Below are positions 1 through 10,596 of a stretch of 52,388 nt of DNA, piece after piece. Position 1 is the stretch's first letter. The number at the start of each line of letters is the position of its first letter. The translations under genes were made by a program, and so were the position numbers. A model generated the notes under the pieces. That model ran no database searches and was not told where the DNA came from. It saw nothing but the letters and a program-made list of their open reading frames with translations. The stretch is taken from positions 1 through 52,388 of the forward strand of contig JBEICN010000003.1 in the NCBI GenBank assembly GCA_040383945.1, written 5' to 3'. The stretch is from CAIVSN01 sp040383945 (GTDB taxonomy: Bacteria > Patescibacteriota > Gracilibacteria > BD1-5 > UBA2023).

Positions 1-2766
1 AAAGCAGAACTAGAAGAGGCGAATGCGTTTTTTGCACACATCCTCAGTAGTTCGAATCTTCTCGCGAGAGCCGAGCAACACTTGTCTGCAAAAACCGGTC
101 GAGATCTTATGCTCTCGTTTCTCAAATACGATGATGCAAAACATGCTACCAGGCGCAATATCAGAGGAGTTGCATATGAGGACACTGATTCAACGAAAAC
201 AGATGCAAAACGACGTATCGTCGAAATAGCGGGCAAGGCTGACCTCGTAGATGTGCTTTTTTCTGCTCAAAATGCCCCCTGGTCGACACCACAGGTGCGA
301 AGCATGCTTCAGGATAAATCTGAAAAAAATTCCAGAATAACCCAAGAGCGTATTCAATGAGCGTATCTCGCGGTAACCGGTGAGTCGCTTGATATTGATG
401 ATCTTGCGAAGCATCCCGAGAAAGCCTTAAATTTCCAAAGAATCCTCACCGAGAAAATGAATTTTTTGACCGAAATTGCCAAATTGAATCATCAAATTAA
501 AGCGCCTCAATCAACGCAAGTTGGCGTTACCGGACTTACCGCTATTTTATCAGGAAAATTTGAAGAAATTGCCACTCGACAAATCCTCGAGCTCCAAAGG
601 AACATCGAAAAACTTCCAAAGGGGACTACTGAGGTCTCAACACAGTCGCTCGCTAGTATTGCCGGAAGAGTTGGTCTACCTATTGCGGTCGCGCTTCTTA
701 CCGGAGGGGTGGGCATAGCCTCGTACGAGAATCGGGCAGTATCCAATCAGGCGACGCTGGAGGAAGTGGCTCGCCGGTATGATGCCAACAGGCCACTCGG
801 GGCACTTATTCACAATATTTTTCTTGGAAAAGAATTTTCAATGAGGTTCGGCGAAAATCATGCTGTCAAGGCCTACTGCGAAAGTGTCCGGGCGCAAATG
901 AATACCTTCAAAGCTATGGCAGAACTCGGCTTTACCGATGGGGATATAGCAAACCTTTCTCCGAACGATCAGCCGATGTATCGAGCGGTTCAGAAACAGT
1001 ACCAACTTTTGACTGCTAACAAGATTTCACCAGAGGTGGCTAGGGGTATTTTGACTTCGGTATTTTTCAAATCCATCGAGACCGATGCTGCTCAGCGTGC
1101 CAATGATGGAGATTGGTCGTTTCGACTGAGTCCCTTGTTCATTGGATTTGGAAGAGAAGGTGTATCGGTAAGTTCCAAATATTCAGAAAATATGGGTCTT
1201 GCTGCTGCAGCCGGGGTGGAGGTAAGAAAATTGAGTCGTAAGGAAATGGAGGATCTCGGTACATATGTCTACGATCAAAATTCAAAAAACTATATTCTTA
1301 CACTCAAAAATCCACTGGTGCTCGGAGCCCTTCCAGAAGGGGTGACTTCTGACTCCAAAGAAGGAGAGGTGAAAATCACATCTCCGAACCCATTCCGATT
1401 GACCCGAGTGATTCATCGAGGAGCCGACAATACGATCACGGACCGAGGGTATAACATCGAAATAACTAATGACAGAGTTGTAACGACAACTACTCCTGCA
1501 GTAACCGCGCCACCCGAAATGCCAATCGCTGTCAAAGAGGCACGACGAGAGAACATGCTCCTCGATGATAAACTTCAAGACGCGCTATTTTTTCTCGGTC
1601 GAGTAAAAGACCCTCAAGTACGAAAATTTATTGATCTTCTCGCTCGACAGGATTATGAAGGTGCAAAAGCACACCTCGAGTCTATTACCATTAGTTTGCC
1701 AAACGCGAGTGGTAAAAAGGAGACATATACCACACTCAAGAAGAACCTTCTCAACAACTGGGACAAGGTGGACTCATTCTTGACATATATGTACGGAAGT
1801 CGCAAAAGTAAGGCGAAGCAAGAATTTAGTCAACAATATGTTGATACAAGTGTACGAACTGAGCAGACCATCAAGGCCGAAGCACGACTTGCACAAAAGC
1901 AGGGTATCACCTTGGGGGCTCCAGAATCAGAATTCAAAGTTTGATCATCTGAAAAGCATGAACTCACAACAACGGCAACACGATTTCCCGGACAAGAAAT
2001 GACCGTATCTTGTTTTGCCACTCCACTCAACGGGCTCCATAGAATTGACACCTACGATGCTTCCGTGAGCGTGAGCTCAAAAATAGTAGTGGTGGGGGAT
2101 GCAAGCCTCAAAGCGCAGCTTTATGAATCCACACTCAAATCTACCATAGACAAGAGGGGAATTATTGCACAAGTTGCAAAGCTGAATGCGTATCTTTGAG
2201 ATAAAGGTCCAGTCACCACGGAACAATATAAAGCATACCTCACATCAGGTAATATTACAAAGCTTGGAGTTGATGGATTGATAGAGGTAAAAAAGCCTAT
2301 TTTCTTCGAGGCTCGAGCTATGGTGCAGGGGAATGTTTGTATGAATCGAATACATGGAATCGTGTATCCAGTGCTCGGATTTCCCGGCAAGCCTGCACAG
2401 ACAGTCTATGCTCCGGTAGAGCTTGATGGAGCTGTGGTAGAGGGGGACAGTGGAAATGTTGCCACGACCATGATACAAGATGCATCGCTTGGAATCAATC
2501 CAATTATGGCTGCAGTACGAGCGAATGCTCAAAAATCCGAAACTCCGACTACCAATCAGAACTCAACGAGCACCACTGGATCAAATGCGGTTACTGGAAA
2601 CAGTACGACAAATGCCACTAATACTGGAAGCGTTTCCAATCCTACGGTTACGGTGCCCGGAACTCAAGGGTCATCGGGTGCTGGAAATGTTGTGGGTGCG
2701 CCTGTTCGACCTTGAGTAATACCACCACCTCCTACTCCCCCTGTAACGCCACCAACAGGGCCATAA
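1..2766 (+). CDS. Large protein of unknown function, start outside the window
   Basis: The frame is open from base 1 to a TAA at 2764-2766 when UGA is read as glycine; in-frame UGAs are at 358, 1942, 2197 and 2713. About 921 codons are visible and the N terminus is cut off by the window edge. I recognise no family. A glycine-rich apolar stretch at about residues 219-240 could be a membrane segment. The long middle part is mixed alpha/beta in character. The last 70 residues or so are Ser/Thr/Asn/Pro-rich and low in complexity, ending in a proline tail (PPPPTPPVTPPTGP), as in many exported or surface-attached proteins. It lies just upstream of a lipoprotein and a very large secreted protein on the same strand, so an envelope role is a reasonable inference. 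The reading frame is well supported; the function is unknown. Confidence 0.75.
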
Positions 2767-2857
2767 AATTCTCTACTTGATTATATAAAGCCTATTTTGC
2801 GATAACAAAAGCGTAGATATACTTGATAAGTTAGTAGTTCAACATAATATATTTCAA

Positions 2858-3118
2858 ATGACAATCATTCTTTCAGTGATTCGATTCCTTGTGTTGGGAA
2901 TGTTCACCTTTCTCCTGGTTTCTTGTGGATGAGACAAGCATAACGGCACAGATGTTATACAAAAAAAAGATGAAACGAAAGCAAAGTTGCCCTACAGTGA
3001 AGTTGTAGATGGGGAGCAGTCAAGTGCCGCCATCACTGCTCCAAATCAAACCAATCCTACTTACACTGCTCCCGTTGGTCCCTCATGAAAATCCCTCAAC
3101 ACCCCTAAACGCCCATAG
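2858..3118 (+). CDS. Small lipoprotein
   Basis: An 86-residue product ending in TAG. The N terminus is a classic lipoprotein signal: a short basic start, a hydrophobic core and a lipobox (LLVSC) with the lipidated Cys at residue 23, followed by Gly and then a UGA-coded Gly. The mature part is about 60 residues, hydrophilic, rich in Lys, Thr, Pro and Asn, and probably unstructured. Family unknown. The TAG stop lies 1 nt before the ATG of the large secreted protein at 3120, so the two are almost certainly co-transcribed. A TTGATA / 16 nt / TAATAT promoter-like pair ends 7 nt before the ATG and there is no Shine-Dalgarno sequence, which suggests a leaderless mRNA. The lipobox is seen directly; a membrane-anchoring role is inferred. 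Confidence 0.75.
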
Positions 3119-3119
3119 T

Positions 3120-6100
3120 ATGAAACATCATGTTTTCCTCACGATTCGCGTCGTACTGTTTTCTCTCATTTGGAGCCTATGGCAGTCTGTGACATTTGCC
3201 GCAGAAAATCCTCTTACTGCTTGTCCGTCTGCGCTTTCTGGACTTTGATGTAATCTGTGTTTTCAAAGTCCCAATGTCTATGAAGGCGAGGGGCTTTCCC
3301 AGTACGATATAGCTCAAAATCGAGGAAATGGAGTCATGGATTTGTATTTTCAAGATGAGCTGGTGTCTCCCACCACCTATAATTTTATTGGCTCAAAAGC
3401 CACCTATCGTCCTGCTGAATTTGAGTTTCCCTCCCTCTCTTTCCTCTCAAATTGTACCAATAACGGAATTACGGGTTGGTGTTGAGATGCCACCACAGGA
3501 CTCTATACATTTCTAAATCCCGGAGAAGACAGAATTTGGACTCAAAGCACGCCTGGAAAACATTTTCAGTTTGTTTCTCTAGACAAGAGCAATCTTTCTG
3601 CTTCTGAAATAGCTGCGATGAAACAGGTGGCTTTTGCTACCAAGTACACGCTTTCCGCATGGGGACTAAATATTGCTACCAAAAATTATGTAAGTAACCG
3701 ACCTCAAGTGGTGACCGAATGTCAGTACTGGGGGGCGAATTTTTGTTGAGATGGGGAAGTTGATGCTACCCGAGAAACATGTGATCCGAATGACCCAAAT
3801 AAGACGAATTTTTGAGCGGGTGGATGTAACTCCAGCTGTCAGCCAATTCCCGCTACAGCAACGCCAATCTGTGATGCATTGGTCGCAAATCCCAATTTTT
3901 GAACCTCTCCATTTTCTAGTGCGGTAAGCTGTTCGGGGAAAAATCTTTGATCCAATCCATCATATAAGATTGACTGTGGAAATGGTCAGGTTATTAATGC
4001 TTCAAGTGGGAGCTGTTCGTATCAGAACACTTCAAACCTGTCAATCACGCAAGATGCCACGTGTACGATCACGCCTCAAGGAGGGTCTCCCGTGACATCA
4101 AACGCCTGCAAGCTGAGAATAGCGGTCAATCCAGCAAATGCTTTTGATCTTTCACTCAAGAAATATGTTGGCACTCCTGGGGCCTCCACTGACGCTCAAA
4201 CCTCAGGCACCGCCGTAGCACAGAATCAAAATACTGATTTTTCGTATACTATCCGAGTACGCAACGAATGAACTGGGCCAACCACCGGGGTTACCACCAT
4301 GACTGATGCTGGACCAACTCCTTCATGAATACAAATACTCAACGCCACGGGGAATGGGTGGAATTGTAATGTATCTGGAAATTCCATTTCTTGTGCATCG
4401 AGCCAGGTGATTGCGGGGGGAATAAATTTTTCTGATATTATCGTATTTGCGAGAACATCATCTGCTACTGGAACCTTTCTCAATACCGCGAGTGTTTCCA
4501 ATCCAAATGAGCGTTCTGTAAATAATTTTGGGAATAATAATACGGATCCAGCTCATGTAATCGTAAGTTCTACCACTACTGCCTGTGCCATCGGCAACAT
4601 CACGCTTCCACTCACCTCCACCATCACGGCTACCACTCCCGGACTTTGTCCTGCGGGGCAGGCCGTGAATGGCTTCACGAACAACGTTGTTGGAACTACC
4701 AACAACTATGTCTGGGGATGTGGATCTTCTGCTGTCGGAGGACTCTGTGCGGCGAGTTTTACTCCCGGAGCCGTGACCCCAGCAGTCTGTGGTGCGCTCA
4801 TTTCATCGGTAACTACTCCTCAAACAACATCTTCTTATAGTTCCACGCTTACATGTACCGCTACTGCAGCGGCAGGAGTCAACCCCACTTTTCAAATCAA
4901 TTGTGGAAACGGACAAGTTATCAGTGCATCTACAGGTACTTGTAATTACACCACTTTCGGCACAAATGCAGCATTCTGTAGTGTGAATGGTCAAGTTGGC
5001 ACCGCCATACCAAATTCCTGCAGAGTCAATATCACGAGCAATCCTCCCGGAGGCGGAGGAGGCCCTGGAACTTGTGAGAAGCTGAATTTCTCTACGGTAA
5101 GTAATATTGGATCTACGTACTCCGTACTTATGGCGTGTACCGCAACCTCTGCTGCTGGCCCAAATCCAACTATAGAAGTAGATTGTGGAAACGGACAAAC
5201 TCTTACCGGATCTTCTGGCATCTGTAATTACAGTACCGGACCTGGGGCAAATTTTCCATATACTGCTACTTGTCGAGTTAACGGATCTACTCAAGGAGCA
5301 CCATCAGCTTCTCCATGAATATTCGCTGCAGGAAGTTGTCGACAGTCAATTGGCTATAGTGGTGGAGCTCCCCTGCCTCCTATTTGAGGAGGAGCATCAG
5401 GCTCAGCCTATTGCTGAAACGGAATCGTAGATAGTTGGGTGAAGACGGTTTCATGGTCAACACAAATTCCTGGTGCGGTATGCACCCCTGTTAATCGAAC
5501 AGAAACTCAAACAGTGAACGGTGTTACTACCAGTACTCTAGTACTTGATTACTACAGTTGTGTGGTTACTACTCGCGAGACATGCGATGCTGGTTCTCTG
5601 AATGGCGTAGCTATCAACAATAGCATTTGTACAGATTGTAATCTCAACCTTACATCTACCAATCCAAGAGCCAACCCACTCTTTATATCATACTATCCTG
5701 TCGACGCGACACGACCACGAGGACTTCCGGTAAATAATTACCAATGGATTGTTGGAAATAATGTGCCAATTTTTGAATCCGGTGACCGATTTGCCATTTC
5801 TTCTCCATTCCCAACCATTCTTTGAGGGTATAGTGCTACGCTAGAAAATACCTCACCGTTGGTTCTTCCGCAAGATGCCACTGTGAGCAACGCTTTTCTT
5901 AGTTCTGAGTGTATAGGCGCGGGTCGTGTTGATTTTGGATCTGGTCCTGTCAGCTGTACAGCAGAAAAGACTTTATTCAATGTCGCGAGCGGCGGTGCCG
6001 TCAACCCTGCGAGCGGAGGAGTAAGCAAGATTTTTATGGGAAATAGCTCGAGTATTGCAACTGCGGCCAAAGATGTCAATCCACCTCTGAGTCAAGGGTC

Positions 6101-6935
6101 TGCGGTACTTCAAAATAATTTTACTGTAGGGATCGGATATTTGAGAGAACCGCTTCAGGTGCGAGTCTCAAAACAAGCAGTAAGTAATACTGCCTGAGGA
6201 AATGCCTACATTGGCACTCGTGTTGGATATAGCGTAAATGCTATTACTAATGAATTTCTCGCAAGTATACAGTCTGGCAACTTCGTGGTTACCTCTGGAG
6301 CAAGTACGAGTGAGATTGCGCTTTCCTGAGTAAATGATACTATTGGATCCAAATCGTTAGAGTCGATGAATATGGGAAATGGGGGCGGTGGATCTACCTC
6401 GTCTACTGTTACTATCAGAAATATGGGAGATTTTAATTTTACTCAGTTTGAAAAAATGGGCGACGCTCCGAATATTTTTGTCATGAAGAAGGGGAAGGTA
6501 ACCATAGACGCAAATCTTCGACTCAAAGGAGTAGGGCTGCTTTTGATCGAAGAAGGTACTCTGGTTATCAATGGAAATATTACCTATGAAGACGCAAATT
6601 CCAGCTGGGCGTTTGTAGTGGTCAAACCCGATGCAAGCACGGGAGTTTCCATACTTGTCAAAGGCATCGTAGAAACCATATCTGGAGTGTATATGGCATT
6701 GAATGGAAAAATGAGCGGATCGGCCGCATCGATCGTTCAATTGTCGGTTGATGGAAACATCTACGCGAATATTTCTGAACTGGTGAATAGTCGAACATTT
6801 ATTCGAGCCACCGAAGGCTCCAGTGCCTTATCCACCGGGGTGACCGTAAACTATTCTACTCGGGCATTCAAAAATCCGCCTCCGTTACTCTCCAAGTATC
6901 TGGAACAGTATACTCTCAAAAAAATATCGAGATAA
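3120..6935 (+). CDS. Giant secreted/surface protein with cysteine-rich modules and DUF11-like domain
   Basis: A 1271-residue protein running from ATG 3120 to TAA 6935 and needing at least 12 UGA glycines. Residues 1-30 form a Sec signal peptide with a cleavage site near TFAAEN. Next come a Cys-rich module with DGEVDATRETCDPND and a GGCNSSCQ end, like DUF4215/Myxococcus cysteine-rich repeats, and at least three related copies of a module containing CGNGQ followed about 10 residues later by a C-x-Y pair (near 3970, 4900 and 5190). A DUF11/TIGR01451-type segment (DLSLKKYVG ... TDAGPTPSG) lies between the first and second copies. The last 300 residues look like a beta-helix or polymer-forming domain. 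The even Cys content implies disulfide bonding outside the cell. It directly follows the lipoprotein gene and ends at a terminator. Probable roles are adhesin, S-layer or host-contact protein (inference). Confidence 0.8.
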
Positions 6936-6961
6936 TTATCGGCTTTAATGGAACAAAAAAG

Positions 6962-6994
6962 GATGACTTTTGTGGAATACAGGAGTCATCTTTT
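6962..6994 (+). terminator. Rho-independent terminator after surface protein gene
   Basis: GATGACT (6962-6968) pairs perfectly with AGTCATC (6984-6990), extended by weaker inner pairs, and is followed by TTTT. It lies 27 bp after the TAA of the giant surface protein and closes the envelope cluster before the convergent elp3 gene. Confidence 0.65.
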
Positions 6995-7122
6995 GAAATG
7001 TATGGATATTGTATAGCAACGCGGATCCTTCTGGAGGCAGAGGAAATATGCGTCTTGAGTTTATAGATATACTCTTCGAAGCAATAAGTGGGGAGGGTGC
7101 TGAAAGTAGGCTTCGAGAGGCT

Positions 7123-8799
7123 CTATATATTTTTTATGAGGTAAGTTCCACAGTTCTCATATCAGAATTTTCGGTAGTACGGGCGTACTCACGCCCCGGC
7201 GATTACGGCTATTTTTGATAGGTTCGGGTAGGTTTTTGTGATGATGTGTTCGGCTTCAGCAAGCATTTTTTTACCAAAGCCCATATGTTGTCCGCTTCCG
7301 TCTGGTGCTGCTCCTATGGGGAGCTGATCGCCGAATACATGGACTTCTCGAATAATCGCACATCCATTGAGTTCTGGTATTTGGACATCTTCTCCCGTAA
7401 AATATTGACTTGGGATACGAAGTCGTAGCAATCAGAAAAGCGTTCGATCTCGTGGATCAACAAATTGAAGTAGGTACTCTTTACCCTTGCTTGCCTCATA
7501 TTCCATGATTTCCAGTTTTGCGTCAAACGGGCTATTTGTTTTGGCGCGAATTTCCCGAGCAGAAATATCTCTACGAGAAATTCATTTTATCAACATCCGT
7601 TGTGCGGTTAGCTCTCGAAGATTGCTGAGTTTTGATCCAGCAAGAATCATGGTGGCTGGGATATCTCGATAGCTTCGGTTCAATCTGACATATTCTGGAA
7701 TCATTCCTTCCAGATCCGCCATGAGATCGATAAGGGTTTCATCGTCATACGGGGTAAAACCTCCGTTTCTCCATATTTCCGTGAGCTCTGCCTTGTCGGT
7801 CACGACCATGGGGTATATTTTGAGTTCATCCGGACGAAAATCTGGATTTTCGAATATTTCTTGCATGGATGCTCGGTCTATTTGTGGAGTGGATCCGAGT
7901 AAATTTGGCATCATGTGGGCTACCACTTTGAACCCAGCATCTTTTAGGAGTTGTGTGGCCCGAATAGACTCGAGATTGCCATGACCCCGTTTGTTGATCG
8001 TATTGATGGCGTCATTCGTGGTTTGATAGCCAATTTCGACACGAGTGACACCATAGACACGAAGTTGTCGAATTTCTTCAGGAGTGATCCAGTCCGGACG
8101 GGTTTCTATCGCGATTCCGATGACTCGGGATTGAGATGTTTCGTTTCTTTCCTGAGCTTCCGAGAGGGTTTTTGAGGCAATCATTTCAAAGCCTTTTCGA
8201 ATTTTGAAGCCAGCCAGTCGGTCGCCAATTTCCCCGGCTTCTATGAATTTTCGTAAGTCTTCAAACGTTGTATGTCCATCATAAATGCCCATGATGACCA
8301 TTTCCCGATACTCCGGCGGATATACGCTCCAAGTCCCTCCAATAATCCGAACATCGCATTTGGCAATGGCATGCCCAGTTACCTCGAGGGATCTGAGGCG
8401 ATTTTGTACTTGGAGTACTGGATCGAAGGCATTGAGCTCGGCCCGCATTACGGCCGGTTCCTGGGGAACATAGCTTTTGGGTAGGTTGTCGAATGTTGGA
8501 CAAAAGACGCATTTTCCGGGGCAGCCCCAAAATTTTGTGAGCAAAGAAATCACGGAAACGCCTGACAATGATCGTACCGCGCGTTTGCGAAATAGCTTGA
8601 GAATGCGCGTTTCATTTGGATAGATCCCCGCTCGTACCCCTTTTTTGTATGATTCTAGCAATTGAAAAAGTTGCGGAGAGCTCGCATTTTTGTATTTTGC
8701 CGAAATGCGGTGAACGATAGATTGAAGGTGCTGCTTGGTAACAGCTTCTGTATCTGACAAAACCGCTTCGATTATTTCTGTAGTGACATCAAAATTCAT
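7123..8799 (-). CDS. elp3: Elp3-family radical SAM/GNAT tRNA uridine-34 modification enzyme
   Basis: A 558-residue protein from ATG 8799 to TAG 7123 with four UGA glycines. The N-terminal half is a radical SAM domain; its cluster motif GCPGKCVFCPT (CxxxCxxC) is followed by SYVPQEPAVMRA, typical of Elp3. The C-terminal part is a GNAT domain with REVHVFGDQLPIG, GFGKKMLAEAE and VRPYYRKFGYE; the last glycine is UGA. Archaeal and bacterial Elp3 proteins add a carboxymethyl-type group to wobble U34 from acetyl-CoA via a SAM radical. Length agrees with single-subunit Elp3. In the standard code the gene would be cut at 7582 and lose its acetyltransferase domain. It is monocistronic here, divergent from the tRNA-Gly(UCA) gene, with a TAGAAT hexamer 11 nt before the start. 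Confidence 0.93.
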
Positions 8800-8896
8800 G
8801 CCGCAAGTCTATTCTAACTCCCGTACTTGGCAACCTTCATATATCCACTTTTGACACGGATGCGACTTTTTATACAATGGGCAGGCAAAATTCCAT

Positions 8897-8975
8897 GCGG
8901 GGGTAACATAAAAGAGCGAGTGTACTAAGGCTTCAACCCTTGGGTGTGCCGGTTCAAACCCGGTCCCCCGCTCCA
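8897..8975 (+). tRNA. tRNA-Gly with anticodon UCA (reads UGA)
   Basis: The acceptor stem is GCGGGGG (8897-8903) with CCCCCGC (8965-8971), discriminator U73 (8972) and an encoded CCA (8973-8975). The anticodon stem TAAGG/CCTTG closes the loop CTTCAAC, with anticodon TCA at 8933-8935. The T arm is GCCGG-TTCAAAC-CCGGT. G1-C72, C2-G71 and U73 are bacterial glycyl-tRNA synthetase identity elements, so the tRNA should carry glycine and decode UGA. The variable loop has only 5 nt, which argues against a selenocysteine tRNA. Odd points: the D loop (AAAAGAGCGA) has no GG dinucleotide at the 18-19 position, position 10 is A, and two nucleotides rather than one separate the D and anticodon stems. The three-dimensional core must be atypical. 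Confidence 0.9.
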
Positions 8976-9056
8976 ATTTTTGTACAATTTATAGAGTGAG
9001 ACCGTCGGTGTCACTTTTTTTATTCCCAATCTATTTTTCGATTTTTCATTTTTCTA

Positions 9057-9062
9057 TATAAT
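9057..9062 (+). promoter_or_regulatory. TATAAT -10 box of an apparently leaderless mRNA
   Basis: A perfect TATAAT hexamer ends 6 nt before the ATG at 9069, so transcription would begin at or next to the start codon. No Shine-Dalgarno sequence is present. The -35 region is T-rich and not clearly recognisable. Confidence 0.5.
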
Positions 9063-9068
9063 CTTTGC

Positions 9069-9407
9069 ATGGCAAATTCACACGGACTCTCACCACGACT
9101 GGTAAAAAAACAAGCACAAGCGAGAAAAAATGCAAAGGGCAAGAAAAAAGCCTTTGCGGTGTATATTGGAAACGAAAACCCACAGACACGGAAAAATACG
9201 AGTTTCAAGCAGCGCAAGCACTACATGGAAAACAAACAGAACTTTCCCAAAAAGAAACTCGGAACAAAAAATATCGAGTCTCTCATCGATCAGGGTATTT
9301 TGGATGAACGCTGATTTTTTAAAAAAGGAAAGAAGAAGAACTATATTACCAAATCTATGGTAGATCTCAAGGGGTTTGACTACTATGGGATGCCGCGAGC
9401 AGGTTAA
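9069..9407 (+). CDS. Small, highly basic protein of unknown function
   Basis: A 112-residue product ending in TAA, with one UGA glycine at 9312 just before a Phe-Phe-Lys-Lys-Gly-Lys-Lys-Lys run. About a quarter of residues are Lys or Arg, there is no membrane segment and no Cys, so it resembles a nucleic-acid- or ribosome-binding protein in composition only. I do not recognise the family. The start follows a perfect TATAAT by 6 nt, indicating a leaderless transcript. It lies just downstream of tRNA-Gly(UCA); a shared role is not shown. A competing frame that starts 4 nt earlier gives a less protein-like product. Confidence 0.6.
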
Positions 9408-9469
9408 TTTTTTTGAATATCACAAAAAATAGGTTACTCTGGAAGGAGTAGTTTTTATAGTGCTATTGT

Positions 9470-10267
9470 ATGAACCATAGTAAGCATGGTCCCGAAGCTT
9501 CGACACTCATTCGTCTTTACCGGTGAATTTGGGGTAAACTTGAGGAAGGGAATACCCTCCCAGTAGGTGGATCGATCTTTGCATCTGAGCTTACTACCAA
9601 GCTTCATCTCGATTTTTCTTCCTTTCCCTTGCCCGCAAATCAGAAAATAATAGTGCCTATTACCACCTCCATACAAGACTCCTTTGAGGCGTGGTATAAT
9701 CAAATGCCAGAAATGTTGAGGAAGCATGTTGATCCCCAGCTCTATTTTTCTTTGATAATGGCACAGAATGGCATGGAACAACGACTTGGAGTACAAGCTT
9801 ATGAAACTCGTGATATTGCCACACTAAGAAGTCGGAAGTATCAGCATGAAACCCCGAAACTTTCGGATTTTCGTGACGGTTCAGCTCACTGTGCCGAACG
9901 GGCGGCACTCGGTCACTGGATGCTTACGATTATGGGCATTCCGAATGTGTATATGAGCGGTGTGAGTTTTTTTGAGGATGTTTCCGACGGCGCAGACCAT
10001 AGCTGGATTGTTTTGTTTCCAGGAACCAAACAATCTATGATTTTTGATATAGCAAGACCCGAGAACGGTAAGCTCCCAAATCTTTATAAGCCAGATGAGG
10101 TGATTTCTGTGGAAGTATTTTCTGGACAAGACAATGCGTTCATCGAAACAAAGAAGCTTCTTGGAACCACGACTCGATATTTTTGAGTATCTGATAATCC
10201 ACATATGATTACTGAGATTGGAAACGTAGTAAAAAGTTCAGTAAGCAAGCACACTATGTCTCTATAA
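9470..10267 (+). CDS. Transglutaminase-like cysteine-hydrolase-fold protein
   Basis: A 265-residue protein from ATG 9470 to TAA 10267, with UGA glycines after LIRLYR and after TTTRYF. The central region holds a papain/transglutaminase-type triad in the right order: Cys141 in SAHCAERAALGHW at a helix start, His177 in ADHSWIVLFPG, and Asp193 in IFDIARP. The segment MGIPNVYMSGVSFF between Cys and His fits the usual 'GIPARYVSGY' strand. No signal peptide is visible, so it is probably cytosolic. The substrate is unknown; known relatives include peptidases, peptide N-glycanases and cyclising enzymes. An alternative is a diverged NlpC/P60-type enzyme, but the spacing fits transglutaminase-like proteins better. 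It stands alone between the Lys-rich protein and tRNA-Arg. Confidence 0.55.
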
Positions 10268-10430
10268 ATTTTTGCTTTGGAATAATCGAATTTTTATAAC
10301 TGTTTTGAGAGAGTGGTGGGGCGGGAGTTTTGATAGTTTTCCATACAGTGACATTTTAATTATTGGAATGACACTCGTTGCATTTTTCTTGCATTATTGC
10401 TATATTTCGCTATGCTCCACGAGCAATTTT

Positions 10431-10508
10431 GCAGCCGTAGCTCAGTTGGATTAGAGCGCCTCCCTGCGAAGGAGGAGGCCGCGCGTTCGAGTCGCGCCGG
10501 TTGCACCA
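10431..10508 (+). tRNA. tRNA-Arg with anticodon GCG
   Basis: Acceptor stem GCAGCCG/CGGTTGC (one G-U pair), D arm GCTC-AGTTGGATTA-GAGC, anticodon stem CCTCC/GGAGG, loop CTGCGAA with anticodon GCG at 10466-10468, T arm GCGCG-TTCGAGT-CGCGC, discriminator A (10505) and encoded CCA. A20 in the D loop with C35 and G36 fits arginine identity. GCG reads CGC and CGU; most bacteria use ACG, deaminated to ICG by TadA, for these codons. Confidence 0.93.
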
Positions 10509-10524
10509 TACTCACCGATTCCAG

Positions 10525-10565
10525 TCCCATCATCACCGCCTTTTGCCTTGTTGGTGGGATTTTTT
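10525..10565 (+). terminator. Rho-independent terminator after tRNA-Arg
   Basis: TCCCATCA (10525-10532) pairs with TGGTGGGA (10552-10559, one G-U), followed by six T. It lies 17 bp after the tRNA CCA end. Confidence 0.55.
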
Positions 10566-10596
10566 GTGCTCACAATAATCTGAGCTGTTATTGGAT

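Noticed and set aside
8897..8975. UCA-anticodon tRNA as selenocysteine tRNA
   Set aside because: It has a 5-nt variable loop and a 7-bp acceptor stem rather than the long variable arm and 8-bp acceptor of tRNA-Sec, and UGA is used in far too many ordinary genes.
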